Positions 35,482 through 43,880 of a stretch of DNA of 60,672 nucleotides are shown one piece after another (the stretch's first letter is position 1; the number at the start of each line of letters is the position of its first letter). Both the position numbers and the translations under genes were made by a program. Below the pieces are notes generated by a model, which saw nothing but the letters and a program-made list of their open reading frames with translations, did not search any database and was not told the DNA's origin. Source of the DNA: Rhodoplanes serenus (lineage in GTDB: Bacteria > Pseudomonadota > Alphaproteobacteria > Rhizobiales > Xanthobacteraceae); NCBI GenBank assembly GCA_945861855.1, contig CAMAWG010000007.1, positions 1 through 60,672 on the forward strand, read 5' to 3'.

Positions 35482-35630
35482 CGTCATTCCGGACGCGCCC
35501 AACGGGACCGCGCGAAGCGCGGCCCGATGACAGGCTCCGGCGCGATCCGGAATCCATACTCCCAGTGCTTGATCGGAAGGATGGGGATCATGGATTCCGG
35601 CACTCGCGCTTCGCGCTCGACCGGAATGAC
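35482..35630. repeat. Dispersed repeat around CATTCCGG / CCGGAATG
   Basis: TCGTCATTCCGGACGCG opens the block, and ATTCCGGCACTCGCGCTTCG ... CCGGAATGAC closes it in inverted order, with ATCCGGAATCCAT and ATGGATTCCGG as an inner facing pair. It has the framing of type A elements but a different core. No reading frame is seen in it. Confidence 0.65.
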
Positions 35631-35646
35631 TCCGTTTTCAATCGCG

Positions 35647-35857
35647 CGTTAACGGAAAATTGTCGCGCCGGAATCGATTTCGATTCGCGGAACGATTCGT
35701 TCTTCGCGAACGAAGCGGGACATTAGGAAGAACATCGGCGCGTTCCTGCTTAACGCCGCTCGCGCGATCGAAGCGATCACGTTAACGCAAAACTTTATCG
35801 CGGGAAAAGATTTCGATTCGCGGAACGATTCGTTCCTTGTGAACGAAGCGGGACATT
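35647..35857. repeat. Duplicated 78-bp element with internal hairpin
   Basis: Two copies, 35647-35724 and 35780-35857, start CGTTAACG and end GAAGCGGGACATT with the same internal spacing (29 bp from CGTTAACG to GATTTCGATTCGCGG). The last 49 bp differ at only about three positions. Each copy contains a stem TTCGTT ... AACGAA; the changes fall in the loop region (CTTCGCG versus CCTTGTG). Both lie in the 449-bp non-coding stretch between the 1,2-dioxygenase and the LivK gene. A regulatory RNA or a structured protein-binding site is possible. Confidence 0.75.
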
Positions 35858-35867
35858 CCCGGGAACA

Positions 35868-35893
35868 AAGCCGCCGCCTTTCGGCGGCGGCTT
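35868..35893 (-). terminator. Intrinsic terminator of the LivK-like pair
   Basis: An 11-bp perfect stem, AAGCCGCCGCC with GGCGGCGGCTT, closes on a 4-nt loop that reads GAAA on the minus strand. It starts 21 bp after the stop of the minus-strand binding protein gene and is followed on that strand by TGTTCCC after a T-rich stem end. It is a convincing rho-independent terminator. Confidence 0.8.
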
Positions 35894-35914
35894 CTCACGG
35901 ATCGTATGGATTTC

Positions 35915-37183
35915 CTACTTCTTCCGTGCGTCGGCGTAGGGATAGATGATGTCGCCGCTCTTATACTCCGGCGGCCACAGCACCGGCGTCTTCGAGCCGT
36001 CGCGGAACTGATCGAGATTGTTCGGCATGACGTTCTGGACCTGCGTGGTGAATTGCCGCGGCGCGGACCACTCTCCGTCCTTGCCGAACGAAATCGCCCC
36101 GACAACGGTGTCGAACTTGGTCTTGCGGACGTAGTCGGCGAGCTTGTCGTGATCGAGGCTCTTGGTCTCGGTCACGGCCTTGGCGAGAATTTGCCCGGCG
36201 GCATAGCCCATCGGCACGAACGCATAGCCGATCGGATCGGTCTTCAGTTCGCCGGCCTTGGCCTGATACCGCTTCATCAGGTCGGCAAGGCCCTCGAACT
36301 GGAGCTTCGGAGACGGCAGGAACGTTTCCGAGATCACCAAGCCGTTGGCCACCGGCCCAAGCTGCACGCGGATCGGCGTGATCAGCATGCCGATCATGGC
36401 GCCGCCGAACATCTTGGGCGACAGGCCAATCTCATTGGCGGCGCGGATGATGCCGACATTGTCCGGCGGATAGGCGGCGATATAGACGATGTCGGCGTTG
36501 GATGCCTGAATCGCCCGCACCATCGGCGTGAAGTCGGTGTTGGCTGGCGGATAGGTCTGGTTATAGATCAGCCGAAAGCCGTGCCGCTGCAACTCCACCT
36601 TCGCGCCGTCCGAGGCGGCCCTGGCGAATTCGGCGTCGGCTGCGAGGATCGCGACCGTCTGCGGCTTGGGCTTCTGCGCCGCCGCCACTTCGAAGAAGCC
36701 CTTGGAGAAGGCGTTCACGCCGTCCGGTCCCACCGACACCATCGAGAAGTATTTCGGATAGTTGAAGTGCCGGTTGATGCCGATGGCCGTGAGGCTGAAC
36801 GTCATCTTGTTGTGCTGCATGATCGTCGGCATCGCCGGCGCCACGAAGTTGGTGGCGTAGGGCCCGAGCAGCAGATCGACTTTGTCGACGGTGATCAGCT
36901 TCGTATAGATGCCCGGCACGTTCGACGGCGTGCTCTGGTCGTCGTAGGAGATGAACTCGACCGGGCGGCCGAGCAGCCCGCCCTTGGCGTTGACGTCATC
37001 CTTCCAAATCTCGATCGCGGCCTGGAGCATCTTGCCGGCCGGCGCGCTGCCGCCGGTGAGCGCCAGTCCCGCGCCGACCTTGATCGGGTTGCCGCTCTGG
37101 GCGGATGCGCCCGAGAGCCAGCAGAGCCCGATCAGCAGTGCTGCGGCGAACACGCCGAGCGTCTTCCTCATCACAGTCATCAT
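35915..37183 (-). CDS. LivK-like ABC substrate-binding protein (1)
   Basis: A 422-residue periplasmic binding protein of the branched-chain amino acid type (Peripla_BP_6). The start at 37183 is supported by AAGGAGGAGACA just upstream. After the signal peptide ending GASAQS the mature protein begins NPIKVGAGLALTGG and keeps the two-lobe pattern (INRHFNYPKYFSM, then DFTPMVRAIQASNADIVYIA). Relatives bind aromatic acids as often as amino acids. It is 36 bp downstream of a paralogue of the same length; no permease or ATPase of this importer is adjacent. Confidence 0.9.
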   Translation of the reverse strand: MMTVMRKTLGVFAAALLIGLCWLSGASAQSGNPIKVGAGLALTGGSAPAGKMLQAAIEIWKDDVNAKGGLLGRPVEFISYDDQSTPSNVPGIYTKLITVDKVDLLLGPYATNFVAPAMPTIMQHNKMTFSLTAIGINRHFNYPKYFSMVSVGPDGVNAFSKGFFEVAAAQKPKPQTVAILAADAEFARAASDGAKVELQRHGFRLIYNQTYPPANTDFTPMVRAIQASNADIVYIAAYPPDNVGIIRAANEIGLSPKMFGGAMIGMLITPIRVQLGPVANGLVISETFLPSPKLQFEGLADLMKRYQAKAGELKTDPIGYAFVPMGYAAGQILAKAVTETKSLDHDKLADYVRKTKFDTVVGAISFGKDGEWSAPRQFTTQVQNVMPNNLDQFRDGSKTPVLWPPEYKSGDIIYPYADARKK

Positions 37184-37219
37184 TGTCTCCTCCTTGACGG
37201 GCAATGCATTTCGCCCGGC

Positions 37220-38488
37220 TTATTTCTTCCGCGCGTCGGCGTAGGGATAGATGATATTTCCGGTCTTGGACTCCGGTGGCCAAAGGATCGGCTGCACCTT
37301 GCCGTCGCGGAACTGGTCGAGGTTGTTCGGCTGGGCGTTCTGGACCTGGGTCCAGACCTGGCGCGCCTTCGACCATTCGCCGTCCGCGGCGAACGAGAAG
37401 TCGCCCGCCACGGTCTTGAAGCTCGCCTTGTGCATGTATGCGGCGAGCTTGTCGTGGTCGAGGCTCTTGGTCTCGGTCACCGACTGCGCCAGCACCTGGC
37501 CGGCCCCATAGGCGAACGGGCCCCAGGCAAAGCCAAGCGGGTCGATGCCGGCGGCCGCGGCCTTCGCGCTGTAGCGCTTGAGGAAGTCGGCGGACCCGGG
37601 GATGCTCGGCGCCGAGGCCGCGGCGAAGTTCTCGCCGACGATCAGGCCGTTGGCGATCGGCCCGAGCTGCACCTTGATCGGCGTGACCAGCATGCCGATC
37701 ATCGCGCCGCCGAACATCTTGGGCGCCAGCCCGATCTCGTTGGCGGCGCGGATGATGCCGACGTTGTCAGGCGGATAGGCACCGATGAAGAGAATGTCGG
37801 GATTGGCCGCCTGGACCGCGCGCATGACCGGCGAGAAGTCGGTGGTCGAGGGCGGGTAGCTCTGGTCATAGACGATCTTGAAGCCATGCTTCTTGATTTC
37901 TTCGCGCGCCCCGTCGGCGGAGGCGCGTGCGAACTCGGCGTCGGCGGCGAGGATGGCGACCGTCTGCGGCTTCGGCTTCTGCGCCGCGGCGAGGTCGAAG
38001 AAGCCGATGGAGAAGGCCCTGATCCCCTCCGGTCCGACCGAGACCATCGAGAAGTATTTGTCGTACTTGAATTCGCGGTTGATGCCGATCGCGGTAAAGC
38101 TGATCGTCAGCTTTTTGTTCTGGATGATGGTCGGCATCGCCGGCGCGACGAAATTGGTTCCGTAGGGCCCGAGCAGCAGATCCACTTTGTCGACGGTGAT
38201 GAGCTTGGTGTAGATGCCGGGCACGTTCGCAGGCGTGCTCTGATCGTCGTAGATCACAAGCTCAACCGTGCGGCCGAGCAGCCCGCCCTTGGCGTTGACG
38301 TCGTCGCGCCAGATTTCCAGCGCCGTGTTGATGACCTTGCTTGGCGACGCGCCGGCGCCGGTGAGGGCGAGGCTCAGGCCGACCTTGATCGGGTTGCCGC
38401 TCTGGGCGGATGCGCCCGACAGCAGGAACAGTCCAACGATGAACGCCGCGACGAACGCGCGCAGCGCATTCCCACACATCTTCGCCAT
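37220..38488 (-). CDS. LivK-like ABC substrate-binding protein (2)
   Basis: A 422-residue paralogue of the neighbouring gene, sharing the same leader end (SGASAQSGNPIKVG) and C-terminus (IIYPYADARKK). GGGAGGAGACG precedes the ATG. The two differ mostly in the ligand-facing loops, which suggests different but related ligands. Their shared position upstream of a terminator and downstream of the extradiol dioxygenase implies uptake of the aromatic compounds degraded by this region. Confidence 0.9.
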   Translation of the reverse strand: MAKMCGNALRAFVAAFIVGLFLLSGASAQSGNPIKVGLSLALTGAGASPSKVINTALEIWRDDVNAKGGLLGRTVELVIYDDQSTPANVPGIYTKLITVDKVDLLLGPYGTNFVAPAMPTIIQNKKLTISFTAIGINREFKYDKYFSMVSVGPEGIRAFSIGFFDLAAAQKPKPQTVAILAADAEFARASADGAREEIKKHGFKIVYDQSYPPSTTDFSPVMRAVQAANPDILFIGAYPPDNVGIIRAANEIGLAPKMFGGAMIGMLVTPIKVQLGPIANGLIVGENFAAASAPSIPGSADFLKRYSAKAAAAGIDPLGFAWGPFAYGAGQVLAQSVTETKSLDHDKLAAYMHKASFKTVAGDFSFAADGEWSKARQVWTQVQNAQPNNLDQFRDGKVQPILWPPESKTGNIIYPYADARKK

Positions 38489-38548
38489 CGTCTCCTCCCT
38501 TGAGCGGAGCGTCGATGCGCGCCGCTCTTATGATGCAGCTCCCATTCC

Positions 38549-39433
38549 CTATTTGTGCATCTCGTCTGTCGGCATGATACCCCAATAATTCGACGCCGTC
38601 GGGTCCTTGGCCCAAACTTTGGGTTTCTGCGGCCGGTCGCGGTGCCAGGGCCGCGGCTCGAAATAGCCCAGCGCCTCGTTCATCTGGTCGAGTTGGGCGA
38701 ACAGTTCGGTGATCAGCCCGTTCGGCCCGCGGTGATAGCAGAACAGATTGTGGCCGATGCCGTGGCGTCCCGGTCCCCACAACAGCTTGTAGCCGTGCAG
38801 GCTGAGATGGTCGCAGGCGGTGAGCATGTGGCCCCAGTCGCGCAGCTCGAAGGCGGTGTGGAAGTGCCGGTCCTCGGGGTCCCGCATCAGGTTGATGGTG
38901 TGGTGATCGGTGCCGCAGCGCAGGAACGAGAAGAAGTCGCCCATCCAGTCCGACACCCGGAAGCCCAGCACGTCGCAATAGAACTTGGTGGTGCCCTGGA
39001 CGTCTTTGACGAAGAAGGCGACGTGGCCGAGCTTGTGCGGCACGATGCCCTTCAACGGGAATTTCTGCGGGGACGTTTCGCCGCGTTTGAACACCTCCAT
39101 CGCGGTGCCCTTCGGGTCGTCGAATGCCACCATGTCGGCGATCGAAGGCTCGGGGTCCTTCTTGCGCGCCGTCTTGATGCCGTGCGCCGCGGTCTGCTTC
39201 TCGAATGCGTTGAGATCGTCGTCCGGCCCGAGCTGGAAGCCGAGACGCACGCATCGGGAATGATCACCCCTGCGCAGCACCACCGAATGGTGGTCGAGGG
39301 TCGAGGCGAGATAGGCGATGTCTTTTTCCTTCGCCACCAGGGTCAGCCCGAGGATGTCGGTGTAGTACTCGATCTGCTTGTCGAGGTCGGGCGTCTCGTA
39401 TGTGGCGTGGGCGATCTTCTTGACACCGATCAT
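38549..39433 (-). CDS. Extradiol ring-cleavage dioxygenase (VOC family, catechol 2,3-dioxygenase type)
   Basis: A 294-residue two-module VOC protein. The C-terminal module carries the Fe(II) ligands: His137 in KLGHVAFFV, one of the two His in CGTDHHTINL (residues 177-178) and Glu243 in LITELFAQ. Length and layout match 2,3-dihydroxybiphenyl/catechol 2,3-dioxygenases. AAAGGAACAG precedes the ATG. It would open a catechol ring next to the hydroxyls. It lies 15 bp downstream of a hydroxyacid dehydrogenase-like gene on the same strand. Confidence 0.9.
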   Translation of the reverse strand: MIGVKKIAHATYETPDLDKQIEYYTDILGLTLVAKEKDIAYLASTLDHHSVVLRRGDHSRCVRLGFQLGPDDDLNAFEKQTAAHGIKTARKKDPEPSIADMVAFDDPKGTAMEVFKRGETSPQKFPLKGIVPHKLGHVAFFVKDVQGTTKFYCDVLGFRVSDWMGDFFSFLRCGTDHHTINLMRDPEDRHFHTAFELRDWGHMLTACDHLSLHGYKLLWGPGRHGIGHNLFCYHRGPNGLITELFAQLDQMNEALGYFEPRPWHRDRPQKPKVWAKDPTASNYWGIMPTDEMHK

Positions 39434-39448
39434 TGCTGTTCCTTTTTT

Positions 39449-40330
39449 TCAGTGTTTTTCTCGTGGGAGCGAATTGATGACGTCGATCATGACGGCGACG
39501 TCGTGGGTCTCGCCGAGTCCCATATCGACGCATTTCTGATAGAGCTCTTTGGCGCGGTTGAGCAGCGGCGTCGCGGTGCCGGTCTCGTCGGCCCAATCCT
39601 CGATCATGTGGAAGTAGTGAAATAGCAGCGCCGCCTGGCCCTGCACCGGCTGGAATTTGCGCTGCGCCATCCAGGGCGCCCTGATGCCGAACTGGGTCGA
39701 GCCGCCGCTGCCCGAGGCGATCGCCTTGATCATCAGGTCGACGTCGACGCCGGCCTTGAGCCCCAGCGCCATCGCTTCGGCGGTCGCGGCGATGTTGATG
39801 GCGACCAGAAGATTGTTCACGAGCTTGACCTTGGTTGCGGCGCCGAACGGGCCGAAATAGAGGCACATGTCGGCGAAGCCCTTGATGACTGGCTCCACCT
39901 TCTTGGCGGCCTCCGCGTCGCCGCCCAGATAGATCACGGCCTTGCGCGCCGCCACCATGCCGGGCGTGCCGCTGACCTCGCCGTCGAGATAGGCCGCGCC
40001 CTTGCTGGCCAGCGGCGCGACCTGCTTCTCCTTCGCAGGCACCGGATGGGAGCCCAGCTCGACGATGATCTGGCCGGGCCGCGCGGAATGGATCAGGCCC
40101 TGCGGGCCGTTCACCACCTCATCCATCGCCTCGGCTGTGGGCACACAGGACAGCACGACATCGCATTGCGCGCCGATTTCGGCGGGCGACTTCGCCGGCA
40201 CGCCGCCGATCTTCTCGAAATCGGCCAGTGAGCCGCGCCGGTAGCCCAGCACGCGGTAGCCGCTCTTGATGAGATTTTCCGAGATCGGCAGGCCGATCTT
40301 GCCGACGCCGACGAAGCCTACGGTTTCCAT
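39449..40330 (-). CDS. 3-hydroxyisobutyrate dehydrogenase family protein
   Basis: A 293-residue beta-hydroxyacid dehydrogenase. The NAD(P) motif GFVGVGKIG is at the N-terminus, the substrate motif DGEVSGTPGMV near residue 116, and the catalytic Lys169 in KVKLVNNLL. It reversibly oxidises a 3-hydroxyacid to its semialdehyde or reduces one such as tartronate semialdehyde. AAAGGAGCAGGG precedes the ATG. It sits in the minus-strand operon between a YciI protein and an extradiol dioxygenase. Confidence 0.9.
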   Translation of the reverse strand: METVGFVGVGKIGLPISENLIKSGYRVLGYRRGSLADFEKIGGVPAKSPAEIGAQCDVVLSCVPTAEAMDEVVNGPQGLIHSARPGQIIVELGSHPVPAKEKQVAPLASKGAAYLDGEVSGTPGMVAARKAVIYLGGDAEAAKKVEPVIKGFADMCLYFGPFGAATKVKLVNNLLVAINIAATAEAMALGLKAGVDVDLMIKAIASGSGGSTQFGIRAPWMAQRKFQPVQGQAALLFHYFHMIEDWADETGTATPLLNRAKELYQKCVDMGLGETHDVAVMIDVINSLPREKH

Positions 40331-40357
40331 CCCTGCTCCTTTATTATTTTTGGCCGG

Positions 40358-40696
40358 TTACGCGAAGTCGATCGACTGGTCGGAGAAGTTCACCGTCACG
40401 CCGACCGAGCCTTCCATCAAGGTCCATTCGCGCACCTCGAAGGTGCGAAGCTTGTTGATGACGAACGGATCCTTGGATGCAATCTTGCGGGCTTCGGCGG
40501 CGTTCGCGGCGCGCAGGATTGTCAGCCCGTCGCCCACCGGCGCGCCGGGCGCGGCCGTCAGCGGCCCGGAGGCGAACAGCACGCCCTTCTTCTCAAGCCC
40601 GATCATATATTCGAGGTGCTGCGGCAGCATGGCGCCGATCTGCTCCGGTGTCGCGCCGCCCTTGGAGAGGATGACGTAGAGTTTCTTTCGCAGCAT
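40358..40696 (-). CDS. YciI family protein
   Basis: About 112 residues, starting at 40696 (MLRKKLYVILSKGG); a longer frame from 40741 adds only a basic extension. The YciI fold is suggested by the PQHLEYMIGLEKKGVLFASGPL segment, which holds the conserved His and the GPL turn, and by the RKIASKDPFVINKL helix. YciI-fold proteins include muconolactone-isomerase-like enzymes, in keeping with the ring-cleavage genes downstream. It is probably the first gene of the operon. Confidence 0.75.
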   Translation of the reverse strand: MLRKKLYVILSKGGATPEQIGAMLPQHLEYMIGLEKKGVLFASGPLTAAPGAPVGDGLTILRAANAAEARKIASKDPFVINKLRTFEVREWTLMEGSVGVTVNFSDQSIDFA

Positions 40697-40968
40697 CCGC
40701 TGCGTGAGTTGCCGGATCCGATCCTCTCCCGACGCTGCCACGACGCTCGACCCGCCAATCCATCGCAGTCAGGTGGCCCATTGGCCGACCTGCGCGAAGC
40801 CTATGCGGGATACCGGGAATGGGCAACGGCCCGTGCCGCGGCGGCTTTGAAGCGTTCCAGAAACTCGCGCTGTCGCCGGATTATTGCGCTGCGGGACCCG
40901 CCCCGAGCGGGACCATTAAGGCTCGGACAACCATTCCTGCCCTATATCTCGGCAGTATTGGTCAACGA
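40697..40968. promoter_or_regulatory. Divergent promoter region, YciI operon and chemoreceptor pair
   Basis: A 272-bp gap between divergent transcription units. I see no convincing gene in it; the plus-strand frame that continues upstream of the chemoreceptor (from 40819) has no family match. No obvious -35/-10 pair or repeat was recognised. Part of it has chromosomal composition, so a promoter cannot be placed precisely. Confidence 0.35.
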
Positions 40969-42324
40969 ATGGTTGCCTTGATGACGTTGCCACAAGTCTC
41001 GCATGAATTGGCTGCCCGGCTCTCGAATTACCAGATCGACGACCGCGCGCGCCATGTGCTGCGCGAACTCAGGCCTTTGCTCGATCCACATCTGGGCGAA
41101 GCGGTTGACGAGGTGATCGCCGGCGCGGCCCGGCTGAGCCAGGTGGCCGAGCTCTACAAGAAAAACTCCGGCGAGTTCCGGCGTATCGAGATCGGGCAGT
41201 TCCAGGAGTTGCTGCGGGCCGACTTCGGCCCCCGCTACCTGAACTGCTGCCGCAACACCATCGAGAAGGAATCGACGCTCGGCTTCGAGGGCCGCGCACG
41301 GATGAACTCCGCCGCCGCCGTGTTGCGGATGGCGACCTTCGTCCTGCGGCGCAAACACCGCTTCTCTCCGGAGAAGCTTGCCGACCGGATCAGCATATTC
41401 TCGCAGGCGATCTTCTTCGATCTCGCCACCACCTCGACATTCTATCTGCAGCGCGTGCGCGACGCCGCGTCGGCAAGGCGTCATGTGATCGATCAGGCGA
41501 TCGGCGAATTCGACACCGCGATCGGCGGCGTGATCGACGCGCTGAAGGAGGCGACCGGCTCGCTCACAGCGACCTCGTCCACCGTGCAGCAGGTCACCGA
41601 AGACACGCTGCGCCGGATGGCGTCGGTGTCCACCGCCTCGGCGGAGACGAGCCTGAGCGTCGATCTCACCGTCGCGGCGACCGAGGAGCTTTCCAATTCG
41701 ATCCAGGAGATCGGCCAGCAGGCCGCGCGCGGCATGGAGATGGCGCGTTCGGCGGTGGCCGACACCGAGCGGACCAACCAGACCATGCGCTCGCTCGACG
41801 AGGCGGCCGAGCGCATCGGCTCGGTCGTCGGATTGATTTCCAAGATCGCCGCGCAGACCAACCTGCTGGCGCTGAACGCCACCATCGAGGCGGCGCGCGC
41901 TGGCGAGGCCGGCAAGGGTTTTGCGGTCGTCGCTGCCGAGGTGAAGGCGCTCGCCAACCAGACCTCCCGCGCGACCGCGGAGATTTCGCAGCAGGTCGCC
42001 GCCATCCAGGAGGCGACCAAAGGCGCCGTCAACGAAATCGGCTCGATCGGCCGCACCATCCACGAGCTGACGTCGGTCTCGACCTCGATCGCCGCGGCGG
42101 TCGATCAGCAGGGCGCCACCACGCGCGAGATCGCGAGCAGCATCCAGACCGCGGCCGGCAACACCGCGCGGGCGTCCGACGAGATCAAGTCCGTCGAGGA
42201 GGCGACAAGCCATTCGGCGGCCGCGATCGCCGAGATCGGCGGCTGGACCGCGCGGCTGTCGGCGCGGGCGCAGGATCTCGAGGCCAAGGTCGCGCGCTTC
42301 TTCAACAGCGTGCGGGCGGCCTGA
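40969..42324 (+). CDS. Soluble chemoreceptor with globin-like sensor domain lacking the haem His (1)
   Basis: A 451-residue cytosolic methyl-accepting protein with no membrane segment. Residues 1-165 follow the globin-coupled-sensor pattern ([16 protein letters not shown], then [20 protein letters not shown]). At the position of the proximal haem His (the H of ...H-xx-IGL in known sensors) there is Glu101. Residues 170-451 are a signalling coiled coil with the receptor hairpin ([40 protein letters not shown]) that contacts CheA/CheW. The start may be 40969 or 40981. It lies 5 bp before a paralogue. It likely senses something other than oxygen through haem. Confidence 0.85.
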   Translation: MVALMTLPQVSHELAARLSNYQIDDRARHVLRELRPLLDPHLGEAVDEVIAGAARLSQVAELYKKNSGEFRRIEIGQFQELLRADFGPRYLNCCRNTIEKESTLGFEGRARMNSAAAVLRMATFVLRRKHRFSPEKLADRISIFSQAIFFDLATTSTFYLQRVRDAASARRHVIDQAIGEFDTAIGGVIDALKEATGSLTATSSTVQQVTEDTLRRMASVSTASAETSLSVDLTVAATEELSNSIQEIGQQAARGMEMARSAVADTERTNQTMRSLDEAAERIGSVVGLISKIAAQTNLLALNATIEAARAGEAGKGFAVVAAEVKALANQTSRATAEISQQVAAIQEATKGAVNEIGSIGRTIHELTSVSTSIAAAVDQQGATTREIASSIQTAAGNTARASDEIKSVEEATSHSAAAIAEIGGWTARLSARAQDLEAKVARFFNSVRAA

Positions 42325-42329
42325 CGAGT

Positions 42330-43673
42330 ATGGCCCGTCGCGAGCTTCCACCGGAATTCGTGCCCCGCCTGATGAGCTACGGGCTGGACGAAGGCGTGAG
42401 CCGGATTCTTCGCGACACATGGCCTTCGATCGAGCCGGCGTTCGATTCGATCCTCGACGAATTCTTTGCAAGCGCCAGCCGCCTGCCGCATGTGGCGGCG
42501 GTCTATGCGCGCCACGGCAACGAGGTCCGTCAGATCGAGACCGACCACATGCGCGCGCTGATGGCCGGCACCTTCGATATCGAATACCATGAAACCTGCC
42601 GCCGTACGGTCGAGCGCACCACCTCGTTCGGGCTTGAAGGACGCGGCCGTGTGCTCTACGCGACGCTATTCCTGTCGCGGGCGCTGAATCTCATCGCGGC
42701 GCGGCACCGCTTTTCCGGCAGGGTGGTCGCCGAGCATTCCAACGTGCTGACGCGGGTGATCCTATTCGACATCGCCACCACTTCGACGCTTGCGCTGCGC
42801 GCCAAGGAGCAGGTGGCCGAAGCGCGGCGGCATGAGGTCGACGAGGCGATCCGGGAGTTCGACGGAACCATCGGCGAGGTCATCGAGGCGATCAACGAGA
42901 CATCGGGCTCGCTGACCGCGACCTCGGCGCTGATGCAGCGGATCACCGACGATACGCTCAACCGCATGGGGCTGGCGTCATCCGCGTCGGACGAGACCAA
43001 GCAGAGTGTCGATCTGGCGGTCTCCTCGACCGACGAACTGTCGGACTCGATCCGGGAGATCGGCCAGCAGACGGCGCGCGGCCTGGACATGGCCCGCGCG
43101 GCGGTGGATGAAACCGAACGCACGCACCAGAACATCCGGTCGCTGAACGAAGCCGCCGAGCGGATCGGCTCGGTGGTCGGGCTGATTTCCAGGATTGCCG
43201 CGCAGACCAATCTTCTCGCGCTCAACGCCACCATCGAGGCGGCGCGTGCAGGCGAGGCCGGCAAGGGCTTTGCCGTGGTCGCCGCCGAGGTCAAGGCGCT
43301 GGCCAACCAGACCTCGCGCGCGACCGAGGAAATCTCGCAGCAGGTCACGGCCATCCAGGCCGCGACCAAGGGCGCGGTCGGCGAGATCGCCTCGATTGCG
43401 CACAGCATCCATGAGCTGACCGAGATGGCCACCACCATCTCGACGGCGGTCGAGCAGCAGTCCATGACGACGCGGGGCATCACCGACAGCATCCAAAGGG
43501 CGGCGGGCAACACCTCGCGGGCCTCGAACGAAATCCAGTCGGTCGGGCAGGCCGCCCAGCAGGGCGCCGCCGCGGCCGGTGAGATCGGCGGTTGGACCAC
43601 GCGGCTCTCGGCGCGCGCGCAGGACCTCGAAAGCAAGCTCGCGCGCTTCTTCAACCGCGTGCGAGCGGCGTAG
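42330..43673 (+). CDS. Soluble chemoreceptor with globin-like sensor domain lacking the haem His (2)
   Basis: A 447-residue paralogue in tandem with the previous gene. The sensor domain (1-160) matches globin-coupled sensors more clearly than its partner ([16 protein letters not shown], then [19 protein letters not shown]), yet Thr97 replaces the proximal haem His. The signalling half is almost identical to the first receptor through the hairpin tip, and the C-termini match ([11 protein letters not shown] versus [11 protein letters not shown]). Soluble, no membrane segments. The pair probably arose by duplication and may form mixed arrays. Confidence 0.87.
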   Translation: MARRELPPEFVPRLMSYGLDEGVSRILRDTWPSIEPAFDSILDEFFASASRLPHVAAVYARHGNEVRQIETDHMRALMAGTFDIEYHETCRRTVERTTSFGLEGRGRVLYATLFLSRALNLIAARHRFSGRVVAEHSNVLTRVILFDIATTSTLALRAKEQVAEARRHEVDEAIREFDGTIGEVIEAINETSGSLTATSALMQRITDDTLNRMGLASSASDETKQSVDLAVSSTDELSDSIREIGQQTARGLDMARAAVDETERTHQNIRSLNEAAERIGSVVGLISRIAAQTNLLALNATIEAARAGEAGKGFAVVAAEVKALANQTSRATEEISQQVTAIQAATKGAVGEIASIAHSIHELTEMATTISTAVEQQSMTTRGITDSIQRAAGNTSRASNEIQSVGQAAQQGAAAAGEIGGWTTRLSARAQDLESKLARFFNRVRAA

Positions 43674-43880
43674 CGCACCGCTCTCCGTCGGAATCCAGCG
43701 GCAAGCACCGTTCCCGTGCGCGGATGCCCGCAGCAATTGCGGCAGCGCGGCAAAAGGGGTTTGACGGGCGTTGCGCCCTATGGTCTTTTTCCTGCGCCTT
43801 TGCCGCGTCCGCAAGCGTGCTCCGTCGGTTCAACACCGGTGCTCGTATGGATGGCCGGCCGAACCTGGACGTCAGCAACC

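Noticed and set aside
35647-35857. The two 78-bp copies as a two-unit CRISPR
   Set aside because: The unit is too long, the copies are not identical, and no cas genes are near.
35906-38503. An 865-codon open frame on the plus strand opposite the two LivK-like genes
   Set aside because: It is antisense to two clear binding-protein genes that have ribosome sites and signal peptides, and its translation is a His/Arg/Asp-rich mirror sequence typical of GC-rich shadow frames.
43674-43880. An N-terminal extension of the ThDP enzyme from 43716
   Set aside because: The extra 55 residues are low-quality Arg/Pro-rich sequence unlike the family; the ATG at 43881 fits the conserved start.
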